Shown one piece after another: positions 34,901 through 46,897 of a DNA stretch of 64,000 nucleotides; positions within the stretch are counted from its first letter, which is position 1, and each line of letters opens with the position of its first letter. The notes beneath the pieces were generated by a model. It ran no database searches, was not told the DNA's origin, and saw only the letters and a program-made list of their open reading frames with translations. Location of the stretch: the NCBI GenBank assembly GCA_031772625.1, contig CM062820.1:1076075369-1076139368 (forward strand), in the 5' to 3' direction. Both the position numbers and the translations under genes were made by a program. The DNA comes from Pinus tabuliformis. Lineage: Eukaryota > Streptophyta > Pinopsida > Pinales > Pinaceae.

Positions 34901-37820
34901 CTATCCATGATATGTTAGAGCAATTAAGAGAGTGAAGAGGCGGCAGTCATTCCTAACTTATGTCTAAGATATTCAAAGTATGTAGAAGAGGTTTAGTGAA
35001 TAAATTTGCAACTTGTTCCTTTGAAGGAATATATTCCATCTTGACTTTTTTTTTCTAGAACTTTATCTCTAAGATATGGTATTTGATTGGGATGTGTTTA
35101 TTTTTTGAGTGCATAAAAGGATTTTTAGAAATACTTATGGCACTAGTGTTGTCACAAGGGATAGGTATAAGTTGAGGACAAGTAACTTGAATGTCCTGTA
35201 ATTTTTAGATCATCCATAGGAGTTGAGTACAACAAGCAACATAAATAACGTATTCTACTTCAACAGTTGATAAATAAATAGAACTATGTTTCTTACTAAA
35301 TCAATAAACTAAGCGAGGACCCAAATAGAATGCTCCTCCACTAGTATTTTTGTGGCCATCAACATTACCTACCCAGTCTGCATTTGTGTAAGCATAGAGT
35401 GAAAATTTCTGTTTTTGGGATACCATAATCCAAGATCTTGAGTGCCTTGCATATATTTGAATATCCTCTTCACTTCTTTGAGATGTGTTTCCTTAGGATT
35501 TTCTTGAATCGTTCAACTATGCCAACTATAGCTATAATGTCTGGTCTTGTACCCGTAAGATAAATCAAGTTGTCAATCATAGATCTATATTCAGGTTGAT
35601 TAACTGTAGGAGAATCATCATTTTGGTTGAGATTGCATCATGTTACCATTGGTGTGCATACATGTTTGTAGTCTTCTAGTCCATATTTCTTCATAATCTA
35701 CTTGAGATACTTGGTTTGAGAAAGGAAGATACCATCCTTAATTTGATGAACCTGAATACCAAGAAATTATGTTAGCTCACCAAGTAAAGACATTTCAAAT
35801 TCTTGTTGCATGGCTAAAGAAAATCCTTGACTCATAGATTCAACATTGCTTCCAAATATGATTTCATCAACATAAACCACTACTACCAAAAGTTTGTTTT
35901 TGTCATATTTGATATAAATATTGTTATCTGCATATCCTTTCTTAAATCATTGTTGCTAAAGATATCGATCAATACGATAATACCATGCATGAGGAGCATA
36001 TTTTTACCCATATAATGCCTTTTTAAGTTTGCAAACAAGATAATAGCATTGCCAAGTATGAATCCTTCAGTTTTTTCAATGTAAACTTCTTATTCTAGGT
36101 CCCCATTTAAAAATGCATATTTAACATCCATTTGATATACCTTGATGTTACGAAAGCTGAAAAATGAAAGAAACATTGTTATGGCTTCAAGTCTAGCTAT
36201 GGGCACAAATGTCTCTTAAAATAATATCCCTTCATATTGAGCATAGCCTTTGCATACAAGTCTTACTTTGTTTCGGATTACTTTTCCGTTTTCATTAAGT
36301 TTGTTTTTAAACACCCATTTTGTCCCATTTACATTTTTATTATGAGGCCTTGGTACTAGTTCCCATGTATGGTTCTTTTCTATTTAATCAAGTTATTCAT
36401 TCATTTCCTTAACCCAACATTCATCTTTGCTTGCTTGATTCACATTTTGAGGTTCAAATGTGGATAATAAGGCTAAGTGACTAGATGATCCAACAAATGC
36501 TCTTCTAGTTTGTATTCCCACTTCTATATCACTTAGAATTTGAGATTCAAGATTTTTTTTTTTGAACATACCTTGATGGTGTCTTTTCTGACACACATGC
36601 ATTTTCATTTCCTTCTTTTGATGCTTCCACTTCTTCTCCTCATACAACTTCTTGGATCTTAGTAGGGAGTTGTTCATCCCTAAATTGTACTGATATTTTG
36701 GTACCTGCGGATACTTCAATCACAACATCTATACTTTCAACAATATTTTGGAGCCTCTTATTGTAACATTTATATTCTTTAATTTTGGAAGAGTATCCAA
36801 GAAGTATTCCTTCATCTACTTTAGATTCAAAATTTCCAAGGTTATCATCATTTTTCTTTATAAAACATTTTCTTCCAAAGATTCTAAAGTGTTTGACAGT
36901 TGCACATTTTCCATACCAAAGTTCATATGAATTTTTATTGTTGCTTACTCAAACATGGGCTTTTTTAAGTATATCAACGATTGTATGCACTGCTTCTCCC
37001 CAAAAGGTGTGAGGTGTTCCTGTCTCATAGAGCATGGTATGCACCATTTGTTGAATTATTCTATTCATTATATTTACAACTCCATTTTTTTAAGGAGTTT
37101 TAGCTATAGAAAATTTCCTTTTGATTCCATGCTTCTTACAAAAATTTAAAAATCCATCTGATATAATCTCTCCTCCTCTATCATATCTAAAAAAATTGAC
37201 TTTTTAACTATAATTCATTTTCCACCATAGCCTTTAATATTTTCAAATTTTCAAATGCCACACCTTTATACTTTAGTAAACTAACCCAACACATTCTTGT
37301 AAAGCCATCAATTAATAGCAAGTAGTGTTCACCACGAGGAGACTTCTTTCTCATAGGTCCACATAAATCAATGTGAACAAGTTCAAGCAGTTTACCTAAA
37401 GTGCATTCTTTAGTTTTAAAATGAACTCTGGGTTGCTTACCAAATTGGCATGATTCGTAAATACTATTTTCAGGTGGAGAGATGCTTGGAAAACCATGAA
37501 ATACTCCTTTCTTGCTTGATTTGTATATTTGGGAAAAGCTGAGGTGTGCCAATATTTTGTTCCAAAGCCAACTTTCTTTAATTTTTCTCAAAAAGAAATG
37601 CTCTCTGCTCCCTTATAGGTTATAAACATTGCCTGGAGTTTTATTTCCCTTGATTATAGTCTTCCCTGTATCCAAATTCCTTATGACGCAATTATTTGAT
37701 CGGAAAATAACTTCATTCCCCTCATCGCACGTTTGACTAACACTTAACAATTTATGTTTTATCCCATCAACAAATAATACATTCTCATCTTTGACCTTTT
37801 CCTTTAATACATGTTGACAG
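34900..37820 (-). mobile_element. Old decayed Ty1/copia pol (integrase, RT, RNase H)
   Basis: Minus strand, in copia order: GAG-pre-integrase and integrase N-terminus (37,591-37,208, ILAHLSFSQIYKSS...CQFGKQPRVHFKTKECT..LELVHIDLCGPM), integrase core remnants (about 37,200-36,700), a linker (36,719-36,393), RT remnants (about 36,300-35,500) and RNase H (about 35,400-34,960, ADWVGNVDGHKNTSG, LSTVEVEYV, CDNTSAISISKNPF). Stops and frameshifts are frequent. Its 5' part is missing because a family-1 LTR-like sequence begins at 37,821. Confidence 0.8.
37208..37591 (-). pseudogene. Copia GAG-pre-integrase / integrase N-terminal region
   Basis: The 127-codon frame contains the zinc-binding type HXnHX..CX2C pattern of integrase in degraded form (AHLSF, then CQFGKQ with the first Cys replaced) and the core start ELVHIDLCGPM with the first catalytic Asp, followed by YLLLIDGFTRMCWVSLLKYK. 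It matches plant copia integrases closely enough for a family call but is truncated at both ends. Confidence 0.8.
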
Positions 37821-38192
37821 TGCTAGAAATCCATCGACCAGGGGGATCTCCCCGATATGACGTCCCAATTATACCTCACACCATTTGGAATAGGAGCTCC
37901 ATCAGATATAATGGCTTGGTTTCCATGTATCTCAAGGATATGCCTTGGCTCTAACTATCAGCAAGAGATAGGGATGTGAATTTACCTTCGAATAGCAAGG
38001 GGGGTGTGCCTGGTGGGTGTCCACTGGCATGTGTGTCTAAGTTCTTTCACTGCGGAGGGGAGGAGAAGTGAGCCTCTAAAAGAGAGGTAGTAGCACCACC
38101 CTAGTAGAGACACACATTAACAAGAAGTACACGTACAACATCTAGTGGAATAGTCCAAATAGATGAGACAGCCATGAAACCAATGTGTAAAG
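37821..38192 (-). mobile_element. LTR family 1 (copy 2), left piece
   Basis: It starts TGCTAGAAATCC at 37,821 and matches copy 1 (from 800) through the CTCCCCGAT block and the ggaataggagc block. It is cut at 38,192 by the Tork-like copia; the remainder resumes at 49,637. It interrupts the older copia pol, so it is younger than that. Confidence 0.55.
38188..38192. other. Target-site duplication (TAAAG) of the Tork-like copia, left copy
   Basis: TAAAG precedes the LTR at 38,193 and recurs exactly at 49,632-49,636, right after the other LTR. Confidence 0.9.
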
Positions 38193-38698
38193 TGTAGGTT
38201 TTAACCCTGTACAAAAATTACCTACATACGAATTCTAAAACACAAAAAATAAACAATGTGAGAGCATAACACATAAAACACATACACACAGAGATTTTCC
38301 CTTAGATCCCAAAACCGGGACTACCAGCTTGATTGTTCATTATGTTCATTTCAATGTTACAATACATATTTATACATGCCAAAGCATCCAATACCATGGA
38401 CTGAAAACCATCACGTCCAAAACCATGGACCGAAAACCATCACGTCCAAAACCATGTGCGAAAAATCATGCACAAAACCATAGGTAGGTCCACCCAACCT
38501 AATATAGGGTCCAAAAACAAAATTTTCCAGGGCGCTGCCTCGGACCCCATAGAGTGGGGTTACCTGCACCCCTAAAACCCCCTGTGACCCCCCCCCCGCT
38601 ACGCAATCAGCGCAACGAAGGGGGGGCTCCCCCCCCCCTTCTAACCCCCTGGTTTACTACGTGGGCTAGTCGTGGAAAGAATATAACGCAACCCAACA
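38193..38698 (-). repeat. 3' LTR of the Tork-like copia
   Basis: 506 bp. It contains a C/G homopolymer-rich stretch near 38,587-38,650 that differs in length from the other LTR. The purine run GTGGAAGAA (minus strand) just outside it at 38,699-38,709 fits a polypurine tract. Confidence 0.92.
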
Positions 38699-38719
38699 TT
38701 CTTCCACTTGTTGTTTTCT

Positions 38720-40574
38720 TTCCACAGGGGGGCACAAGAGAGCTTAACCATTTATCCAGCCCTGCAATGCCCATTCTTTCTCTACACCAAGAGAACTTCT
38801 CAGAACTCACAGATTTTGTCAATGCATCTGCAGTATTCTTCAAAGTGTCCACCTTTACCAACAACACCTTTTTGTCTTCTATCATATCCCTCACAAAGTG
38901 ATATTGAACATCAATGTGCTTTGTCTTTGAATGATATGCAGGGTTCTTAGCCAAGAAAATTGCACTTTGGCTGTCACAGTCTATCTTTATAGCTCCCTGT
39001 ACTAACCCCATACTTGAACACAATCTCTGCAGCCAAACTGCTTCCTTGCTTGCATGAGTGGTTTCCATGTATTCTGCCTTTGTAGTTGATAGTGCCACTA
39101 CAGATTATTTCTTACTCATCCAACTGACTGCACTTCCAAATAGGTTAAACACACACGCACTTGTAGATCTTCTTTGATCCAGATCTCTAGCCCAGTCTGC
39201 ATCAACAAAGCCATGAATATCCAACACTCTATCCAATCCTAGTCTTCCTTGGTAGCACAAACCATAATCACTAGTGCCACACAAATACCTAAAAACCCGC
39301 TTCACTGTTGTCTAGTTCTCCTTCCCTGGTTTTGACATAAACCTACTCAATACTCCCATTGCATGTGTAATGTATGGTTTAGTACAGACCATTGCATACA
39401 TCAGGCTACCGACTACACTTGCATATGGAACACGGGACATGTCCTCTTCCTCTTCTTGTGTCTTGGGACACTGTTTAGCAGATAAATTCACACCTACAGG
39501 AATAGGAACCTTCACCGGTTTACTATCCTGCATATTAAACCTTTGTAGTATTGTCTCGACATACTTCCTCCGGTTTAACCAGAGCTTCCTCTTTTCACGG
39601 TCTCTTTTAATTTCCATGCCCAAAATATATTTTGTAGCACCAATATCTTTCATGTCAAATTTGGAGGAAAATTGAGTCTTCAAATCCTCGATAATTTATT
39701 TATCATTTCCAACCAGCAACATATCATCCACATACAAGACCAAATAAATAACACGGTCACCAATTAATTTAAAATACACACAGTGATCCTCTTTGCTTCT
39801 GGTGAAGCCAAGTCCCCGTTTAAATGTATCAAATTTTTGATACCACATCCTTGGTGACTATTTTAACCCATACAGAGACTTCTTTAACTTGCATACCAGT
39901 TCTTTCTTACCCTTCACTGCGAAACCTTTAGGTTGCTTCATGTAGATCTCCTCTTCCAGATCCCCATGAAGAAATTTTGTCTTCACATCCATCTGTTCTA
40001 CCTCAAAATCAAAAGCAGAAGCAACAGATAAAAGTAATCTAATAGAAGTTAGCTTGGCAACAGGACAAAAAATATCACCAAAATCAATTCCCGACACCTA
40101 GGAATACCCTTTTGCTACCAACCGAGATTTGTATTTCTCCACCTTTCCTTTTGCATTTGTCTTCTTCTTGAACACCCATTTGCTGCCAATGGGTTTCCTT
40201 ACAGCTGACAACTCCACCAGATCCCAAGCCTCATTTTTGTGCAAAGATGCCATTTTATCAACCATGGCATCTTTCCAGAGTTTTCCATCCTCTGAATCTA
40301 CTACTTCCTTCACAGTTCTAGGATCATCATTAGTAATAGATAAAGCAAAATTTGAATAGAAATCAGATGGACTATACCTTTCTGGCTGCCTTCTTTCTCG
40401 AACTGATCTTCTCACACCTGGAGTTTGTGGCTCTTCATCTTCTGATTCCTCCTCTGTTGTAGAGTCTGATTCTTCATCCTTTAGCTCAAACTCTATCTTC
40501 TCAGGTTCCTTTGGTTGGACTTCATGTTTAATAACATCTTTCACCTCTCTGAACACCACACCTCGATTGTACAC
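38720..40574 (-). pseudogene. Copia RT (C-terminal part) and RNase H
   Basis: From high to low coordinates: RT start (IGSKWVFKKKTNAKGKVEKYKSRLVAKGYS, near 40,190-40,100), SGIDFGDIFCPVAKLTSIR, catalytic YVDD near 39,735 (LVLYVDDMLLVGND), ILGMEIKRD, then RNase H with DADWARDLDQRRSTS (39,190), ALSTTKAEYM (39,085) and the closing CDSQSAIFLAKNPAYHSKTKHIDVQYHFVRD. In-frame stops lie near 40,097, 39,857, 39,695, 39,310 and 39,103. Most sit where related proteins have Gln or Trp, so C-to-T decay explains them. The enzyme would have made element cDNA. Confidence 0.9.
40179..40574. repeat. 396-bp copia segment duplicated around the chromovirus, left copy
   Basis: The same copia RT-start segment is present again at 46,502-46,897. 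Both copies are exactly 396 bp with no gaps, and I count six substitutions (about 1.5 percent). They lie directly against the two outer ends of the chromovirus. Confidence 0.95.
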
Positions 40575-40903
40575 TGTTATGAAACCAACTCAAGAAAAGA
40601 TAGAAAAGAAAGATCAACGCCTTAGAATTCAGCCTCTTCGAGGGGGCAACCTCATTTACATTACATAAATGAACAATTCTTGGATGATACAAATGACAAA
40701 ACCTCCTTTCTATATATAGGAGTCTAAGGAGACAATATAATCCAGTCGACCTAACAATAATAATATAAAGCCACAAAAATAACAATAGAGGGATTCTATG
40801 GGGCACATAAATAACAATATGGGGGTAATAGGGGCACAACAATAGTAATGGCGTATAACTACAATAGTAATGGGGTAATCACTAGTATTATAGGGACCCA
40901 ACA
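40575..40903 (-). repeat. 3' LTR of the chromovirus
   Basis: 329 bp. A TATA-like TATATATAG block (minus strand) lies near 40,716. The outer flank is TACAC of the copia. Confidence 0.92.
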
Positions 40904-40932
40904 TGCCCCTCTCCTTCAAAAAAGTGTTGTCC

Positions 40933-42186
40933 TCAACGCTTGAGCAGTTCTGGATACTTCTGCATAAAATTCTCATCCTCCCATGTGGAATCTTCAGCGG
41001 ATAAGTTCTTCCACTTGATAAGATACTCTGAAATTGATCGATTTCGTAGCTGTCGAGTTCTTGTTTCTGTGACTGCTTCCGGTTCCAATATAATTTTTCC
41101 TTCCTCGTCAAGTTCTGGCAATATTGTTTGAACTGGGAGCTTGTCGCCTATAACCTTCTTTAAACATGAAACATGGAAAACTGGGTGCAATCGAGAAGCT
41201 GCAGGAAGCTCCAATTTGTATGCCATAGTACCAATCTTTTGCAACACCTTGTACGGACCATAATACTTTGGTGATAATTTATTATCCTTCTTAGCTTGCT
41301 TTAGGGACATTTGCTTATATGGTTGTAGCCGTAGGAATACCCAATCACCTACATCAAAACTTCTTTCACTGCGATGTTGATCTGCCTGTTGTTTCATTCT
41401 ATTTTGTGCCAACACGAGGTTATCCTTTAAGAGTTGGAGGACTTGTTGTTGATGTTCGATGTGATGTTCCACTGCCTGAACCTTAGAATTTTCTCTTAAA
41501 TATGATGTGATGGATGGTGGTTGATACCCATAAAGTGCCATAAATGGGGTCATTTTTGTTGCTGTATGGAAGGAAGTGTTATACCACCATTCAGCCAGAG
41601 GCAACCATTTGACCCATTGTGTCTGTTTATCAGATACAAAGCAACGAAGATATCCTTCCAAACATTTGTTTACTATCTCAGTTTGCCCATCAGATTGAGG
41701 ATGATAAGATGAGCTATGAGCTAACTGAGTACCAAGACAAGAAAATAATTCTGTCCAAAAATTTCCAGTGAAAATGGGATCTCTGTCACTTACAATAATC
41801 TTTGGGTTTCCATGTAGCTTTTGAACTGTTTCCATAAATGCAGTAGAAACTGTACTGGCTTTAAATGGATGTGATAATGCACAAAAGTGTGCATACTTGG
41901 TAAGTCTGTCAACTACCACCATGATGACACTCTTTCCCTCAGACTTGGGTAAACCTGTGATAAAATCCATTGAAACCTCCTCCCAACGTTGGCTTGGAAT
42001 GGATAAAGGTTGTAATAGACCCGGTGTCTTAATTGTTTCAACTTTATTTTGTTGGCAAACCAAACATTCCGCCACAAACTTTTGAATATCTGATTTAAGG
42101 CCATCCCAAAAAAATTCCTTCTTAACCCTGTGGTAAGTTTTTAAAAATCCTGAGTGCCCTCCTAAGGGAGAAGTGTGCAATTCCAT
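40933..42186 (-). pseudogene. Chromovirus integrase and chromodomain-like C-terminus
   Basis: The 417-codon frame starts inside the integrase zinc domain (H...GGHSGFLKTYHRVKKEFFWDGLKSDIQKFVAECLVCQQNK, residues 3-48). The core has the catalytic Asp in SMDFITGLPKS, Asp in VSDRDPIF and Glu in QSDGQTEIVNKCLEGYLR. The C-terminal part (HPVFHVSCLKK, then TRQLRNRSISEYLIKWKNLSAEDSTWED) ends in a chromodomain-like motif, which in this family directs insertion toward certain chromatin. The frame is intact but separated from the pol frame upstream by a one-base shift in a run of eight A near 42,194. Confidence 0.92.
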
Positions 42187-45014
42187 AAGAATCTTTTTTT
42201 TAGCTGGGAATTCTTACAGAGGTATAAGCGATCTTTGTACCATAACGAATCATTTTGCCAGCTAAATGTATCAGAAGTACTGGAATCTTGTTGTAGCTTT
42301 CGAATAAGTGCCCACACTTCTTCGTCATTCTTCCATTCCTCCCTTGCTTCGTTTATCCAATCTGGTTGGATAATAGAAATGGCACACAACAATGCTTCCA
42401 CATCCTCATCCTTTCTTGAGAGTGCATCTGCCACCACATTTTGCTTCCCTTTTTTGTAGATGATTTCAAAGTCATAACCCAACATCTTTGTGACCCACTT
42501 TTGTTGCTCTTCAGAGGATAATCTTTGTTCTAAAAAGTATTTAAGGCTATCATGATCCGTTTTTACCTTGAAGTGTCTTCCCATTAGGTAGGGTCGCCAT
42601 TTCTTAAGTGCATGGAGTATTGCCAACATTTCCTTCTCATAAATAGCTTTGCTTAAAAACTTTCCCTTGATTGGACGACTTTCAAAAGCAATGGGTCTTT
42701 CATCTTGCATTAGAACAGCACCAATTCCATTTCCTGAAGCATCACATTCCACAATAAAGGTTTTTGTGAAGTCCGGTGTAGCTAAGACCGGTGCTTGGCA
42801 CATTGCCTCTTTAAGATGTTCAAAGGCCTTTGTTGCTTCCGGAGTCCATGAAAATGAATCTTTCTTCAATAATGTTGTTAGAGGTGCTGCTATTCTCCCA
42901 TAATTCTTAACAAACTTGCGATAATACCCTGTCAACCCAAGAAATCCTCGCAGATGCTTTATGGATGTGGGGATTTTCCATTCCTTAATGGCTTTAATTT
43001 TGCTAGGGTCTACCTTAACTCCTTCATGAGATACAATATGACCCAAATATTCCACCTCCTGGACTCCAAAGAAACATTTGGATCTTTTTGCATATAATTG
43101 TTTCTCCTCCAATAGTTGTAGCACCTTGTCAACATGTTCAACATGATCCTTCCAAGACTTGCTGTAGATTAGTATATCATCAAAAAATACTAACACAAAT
43201 TTTCTAAGGAATGGTTTGAAAATTGAATTCATCAAACCTTGAAATGTTGAAGGTGCATTGGTAAGGCCAAAAGGCATGACCAAAAATTCATAATGACCCT
43301 CATGAGTTCTAAATGCCGTTTTCGGAATGTCTTCAATCTTCATTCTGATTTGATGATATCCCGAACGAAGATCCAACTTGGTGAAGTAAATTGATCCATG
43401 CAATTCATCCAGTAATTCATCAATGACAGGAATGGGGAACTTATCTTTAATAGTGAGCTTGTTGAGCTCCCTATAATCTGGACACATGCGCCATGATCCA
43501 TCCTTCTTGTGCACCAATACTACTGGAGCTGAGAAAGAACTTTGACTCGGTTGAATTATACCAGCCTCTAGCATTTCTGCAACCATACGTTCAATTTCAC
43601 TTTTTTGGACATAGGGATATCTGTACGGCCTGATGTTTGGAGGAACACTTCCTGGAATCAGATGAATAGCATGATCATGATCACGCATAGGTGGGAGACC
43701 TTTGGGAGTCTCAAATACCTTGGAATGATTGTCCAGGACTTTTTGGAGATCTGGAGAAATAGATGATTCCAATGTGGAAACATCTAGCGAACATAATTGT
43801 GCAATTACACCTCTTTGCTCCTTTTTTAGAAGCTTTGTCATGCCATTAGAGCTGATTATCTTTCCTGGTTTCCCTGCAATACCCCTTAATTCAACTTCCT
43901 TTCCTTCCACAGAAAATTTCATGAAAAGTTCTTGAAAATTAAAAGCTATTGTACCCAAGGATTGTAGCCATTGGACTCCTAGTACAACATCAGCACCTCC
44001 CATTGGAATGGAAAGCATTGGGCTAGTCAATACATATTCTCCCATGGATAGCTTGATATTATGGCACTTTCCAGAACAATTTATTGTTCCTCCATTTGCA
44101 ATCATCACTTGACACTCTGGTGCTGGATATAGGAAGCAATTCAATTCTTTTGCTACCCTACAATGAATAAAATTGTGGGTGCTTCCTGAATCAATCAACA
44201 CTATTACCTTTTTCTTCTTGATTTGTCCTTCTATCTTGATGGTTTGAGGAGTGGTAATTCCCGCCAATGCATTACAAGATATGGTCGGATTTATTTGTTC
44301 TTCATCTAGGCTTTGTTCCTGGAATATATCCTCTTCTTTTGACCTTTCTTGCTCCTTTTCTTCTTCCTCTTCACAATCTATGTAGAATAATTTCTTCTCA
44401 GCACACTTATGACCTTTTGTGTATTTGCTATCACAATTGTAACAAAGCCCTTTTGCTCTTTTTTCTTCCAATTGTTGTGGTGTCAACCTTGTAGGTTGTG
44501 GAAGACTATGGGCAACAACACTTCCGTCTTTATAGTTGTGAATGGTATGCTTCCTAGTTGCCATAATTTTGCTTTCCATTTTTCTTGCTAACCTGAATGC
44601 CTTCTCTAATGAATCAGGTTCCCAAAGGCGCACATCATGTTGGATATTATCCTTTAAAGACCCTATGAACACATCAATCCTATGCTCCTCTGGAATATCT
44701 TTTACCCTTATGTTCAATTTTTGGAACTCCTCAATGTGCTCCATTATTGAACCCTTTTGTTTGAGACTTATCAATTGGCTAAAAAAAGTGTTGCTTTTTG
44801 TATCCTCATAATGTGCTATCAATTCTTCCGTAAAAATTGCCCAAGTGATAAATTGTTTACGAGAACAAAGCCATTGATACCATACAAACTGATTTGGTTC
44901 CAAATATAAAGTTGCCATACGTACCTTTTGTGTGTTTTGCACATTATTGAGATCGAAGAATTGCTCCATCTGTAATATCCATGTGGCGGGATCCTTGCCA
45001 TCAAACTTCCTCAT
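42162..45014 (-). pseudogene. Chromovirus gag-protease-RT-RNase H polyprotein, frame largely intact
   Basis: The 950-codon frame opens in gag ([22 protein letters not shown]). The zinc knuckle [14 protein letters not shown] is at residues 193-206 and the protease [14 protein letters not shown] at about 271-284. RT follows, with catalytic [15 protein letters not shown] near residue 610 and the [14 protein letters not shown] block before it. RNase H begins with [18 protein letters not shown] (about 755) and includes [12 protein letters not shown] and [14 protein letters not shown]. The frame then passes a run of eight A and continues out of frame. This is the best-preserved coding region of the window. 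The usual single gag-pol frame of chromoviruses suggests the two breaks are mutations or sequencing slips rather than design. Confidence 0.93.
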
Positions 45015-45093
45015 ATCGATTTTTGGAACATGGTGAGTCTTCGATCCAACATTAGAGTCTATGGAATCATGATTAACATTTCTTTTGTTCTCA

Positions 45094-45489
45094 TCATGAG
45101 TTTCCTTTAGTACCTTTCACCTTAGTGACCATTTCTTGTAGCAACTTATTCATATTTATCTTCAATTCTTCCATCTTATCATCCATGCCATCAATTTTAG
45201 CGTCCATGCCATTCACCTTAGCTTCCATGCCATCCATCTTAGCTTCTACGCCTTTCTTTAAACAGTCCATCTTAGCTTCTACACCTTTCTTTAAACCATC
45301 CATCTTAGCTTCTACATCTTTCTTTAAACCATCCCTCTTAGATTCTGTTCCTTTTTGTGCAAGGGACAGTTGTTGCACTTGGTCTTGTAATTTTGATATA
45401 TCATGTTGCATTTCTTCCTCTTCTTCATGAGTCATGCTAGAGATTTCAGGTTCCTTACTAGGTGTTTGCATTTTCTTTCCTCTGGGCAT
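45094..45489 (-). pseudogene. Chromovirus N-terminal coiled-coil segment of gag
   Basis: The 131-codon frame starts MPRGKKMQTPSKEPEISS. From residue 50 it has three 11-residue repeats of the form DGLKKxVEAKM, followed by three 7-residue repeats GMxAKxx/GMDDKME, giving a long charged coiled coil that could mediate gag assembly. The frame shifts by one base near 45,100 (beside TGA TGA stops); the rest of gag lies in the frame ending 42,162. The ATG at 45,489 fits because it is the first start after the primer-binding site with strong family-like text following. Confidence 0.8.
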
Positions 45490-46154
45490 CAGTTACCGAT
45501 AATAATTCTCTACTATGCCCTTTGAATTCCTTCAAAATAAATTTTCAAACCAAGCTTAAGCAAAAATTTAAAAAAATCTACACACCTTTTTTCACTTTGT
45601 AGGAGCTTGATATTGCCTCTGATGTATCTCTGTACTTTCCAATCATCTAGTTCTGAAATTGTGACCTGTAGTAGCTCTCTGTGTCCTCTTTCCAATGCCA
45701 CCAGTCTGATCCAAATTGGATTCTCCAAGAAAGAGTTATGCACAATCTTCCAAGATGACCTGATTATAGACCTTTCCAGAAGAGTGAACTTGTATGAAGT
45801 GCCCCATGTACAATTTTCGACCTTTGGTTTTGAAAACGATATACAAGAAACTATAGTCCGTCCTCTTTCTGTACCTTCTTACGAAATTTCAATCCGATCC
45901 CCAGAGAGAAAGTTATGACGATTTTCCCTAGGTCACCTGTTTTGCATGTAATTCAGGAGTCTGCAAAAAGACCAACTTCCTCAGCACATATCTCCGCGAA
46001 TATCGTGCGCAAAGATCTGAAATTCGGACCCAAGGTTCAGCGCGATTTCTTCTCAAATGCATTTTTTTTGCGACTTCTGAAATGTCACAGAAAAAAAGTT
46101 ATAGCGAAAATTCCACGATGACCTGTTTGGAGCAGCGAAACCCTAGAATCCAAA

Positions 46155-46166
46155 GCTCTGATACCA
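46155..46166 (-). promoter_or_regulatory. Primer-binding site of the chromovirus
   Basis: TGGTATCAGAGC on the minus strand, two bases inside the 5' LTR edge at 46,169. It is an exact match to the common initiator tRNA-Met primer site. Confidence 0.9.
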
Positions 46167-46168
46167 AA

Positions 46169-46501
46169 TGTTATGAAACCAGCTCAAGAGAAGATAGAAA
46201 AGAAAGATAAACGCCTTAGAATTCAGCCTCTTCGAGGGGGAAACCTCCTTTATATTACATAAATGAACAATTCTTGGATGATACAAATGACAAAACCTCC
46301 TTTCTATATATAGGAGTCTAAGGAGTCACAATATAATCCAGCCGACCTAACAATAATAATATAAAACCACAAAAATAACAATAGAGGGATTCTATGGGGC
46401 ACATAAATAACAATATCGGGGTAATAGGGGCACAACAATATAAATAAGGGGTATAACTACAATAGTAGTGGGGTAATCACTAGTATTATAGGGACCCAAC
46501 A
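46169..46501 (-). repeat. 5' LTR of the chromovirus
   Basis: 333 bp. The TATA-like TATATATAG (minus strand) near 46,312 is correctly oriented for transcription into gag. Confidence 0.92.
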
Positions 46502-46897
46502 TTTGCTGCCAATGGGTTTCCTTACAGCCGACAACTCCACCAGATCCCAAGCCTCATTTTTGTGCAAAGATGCCATTTTATCAACCATGGCCTCTTTCCA
46601 GAGTTTTCCATCCTCTGAATCTACTACTTCCTTCACAGTTCTAGGATCATCATTAGTAATAGATAAAGCAAAATTTGAATAGAAATCAGATGGACTATAC
46701 CTTTCTGGCTGCCTTCTTTCTCGAACTGATCTTCTCACAGCTGGAGTTTGTGGCTCTTCATATTCTGATTCCTCCTCTGTTGTAGAGTCTGATTCTTCAT
46801 CCTTTAGCTCAAACTCTATCTTCTCGGGTTCCTTTGGTTGGACTTCATGTTTAATAACATCTTTCACCTCTCTGAACACCACACCTCGGTTGTACAC
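46502..46897. repeat. 396-bp copia segment duplicated around the chromovirus, right copy
   Basis: It matches 40,179-40,574 base for base in length, with six substitutions. The outer flank TTTGC next to the LTR differs from TACAC on the other side, so the two LTRs were not left by one simple insertion. Confidence 0.95.

Larger units (their letters stand above)
40575..46501 (-). mobile_element. Ty3/gypsy chromovirus nested in the copia
   Basis: LTRs are 40,575-40,903 (329 bp) and 46,169-46,501 (333 bp), TGTTATG...CCAACA, differing at roughly 14 positions. The primer-binding site is TGGTATCAGAGC (minus strand, 46,155-46,166), and the polypurine tract is GAAGGAGAGGGGCA (40,904-40,917). The body encodes a coiled-coil N-terminus, gag, zinc knuckle, protease, RT, RNase H, integrase and a chromodomain-like C-terminus. 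Short LTRs, an iMet primer site and a chromodomain fit a chromovirus, perhaps of the Reina or Galadriel type. No matching pentamers flank it; instead 396-bp copia repeats do. Confidence 0.93.

Noticed and set aside
37816..37820. GACAG as a TSD for the second family-1 LTR
   Set aside because: The same pentamer is frequent nearby (50,527, 50,577, 50,629), and no well-defined LTR end lies next to any of those.
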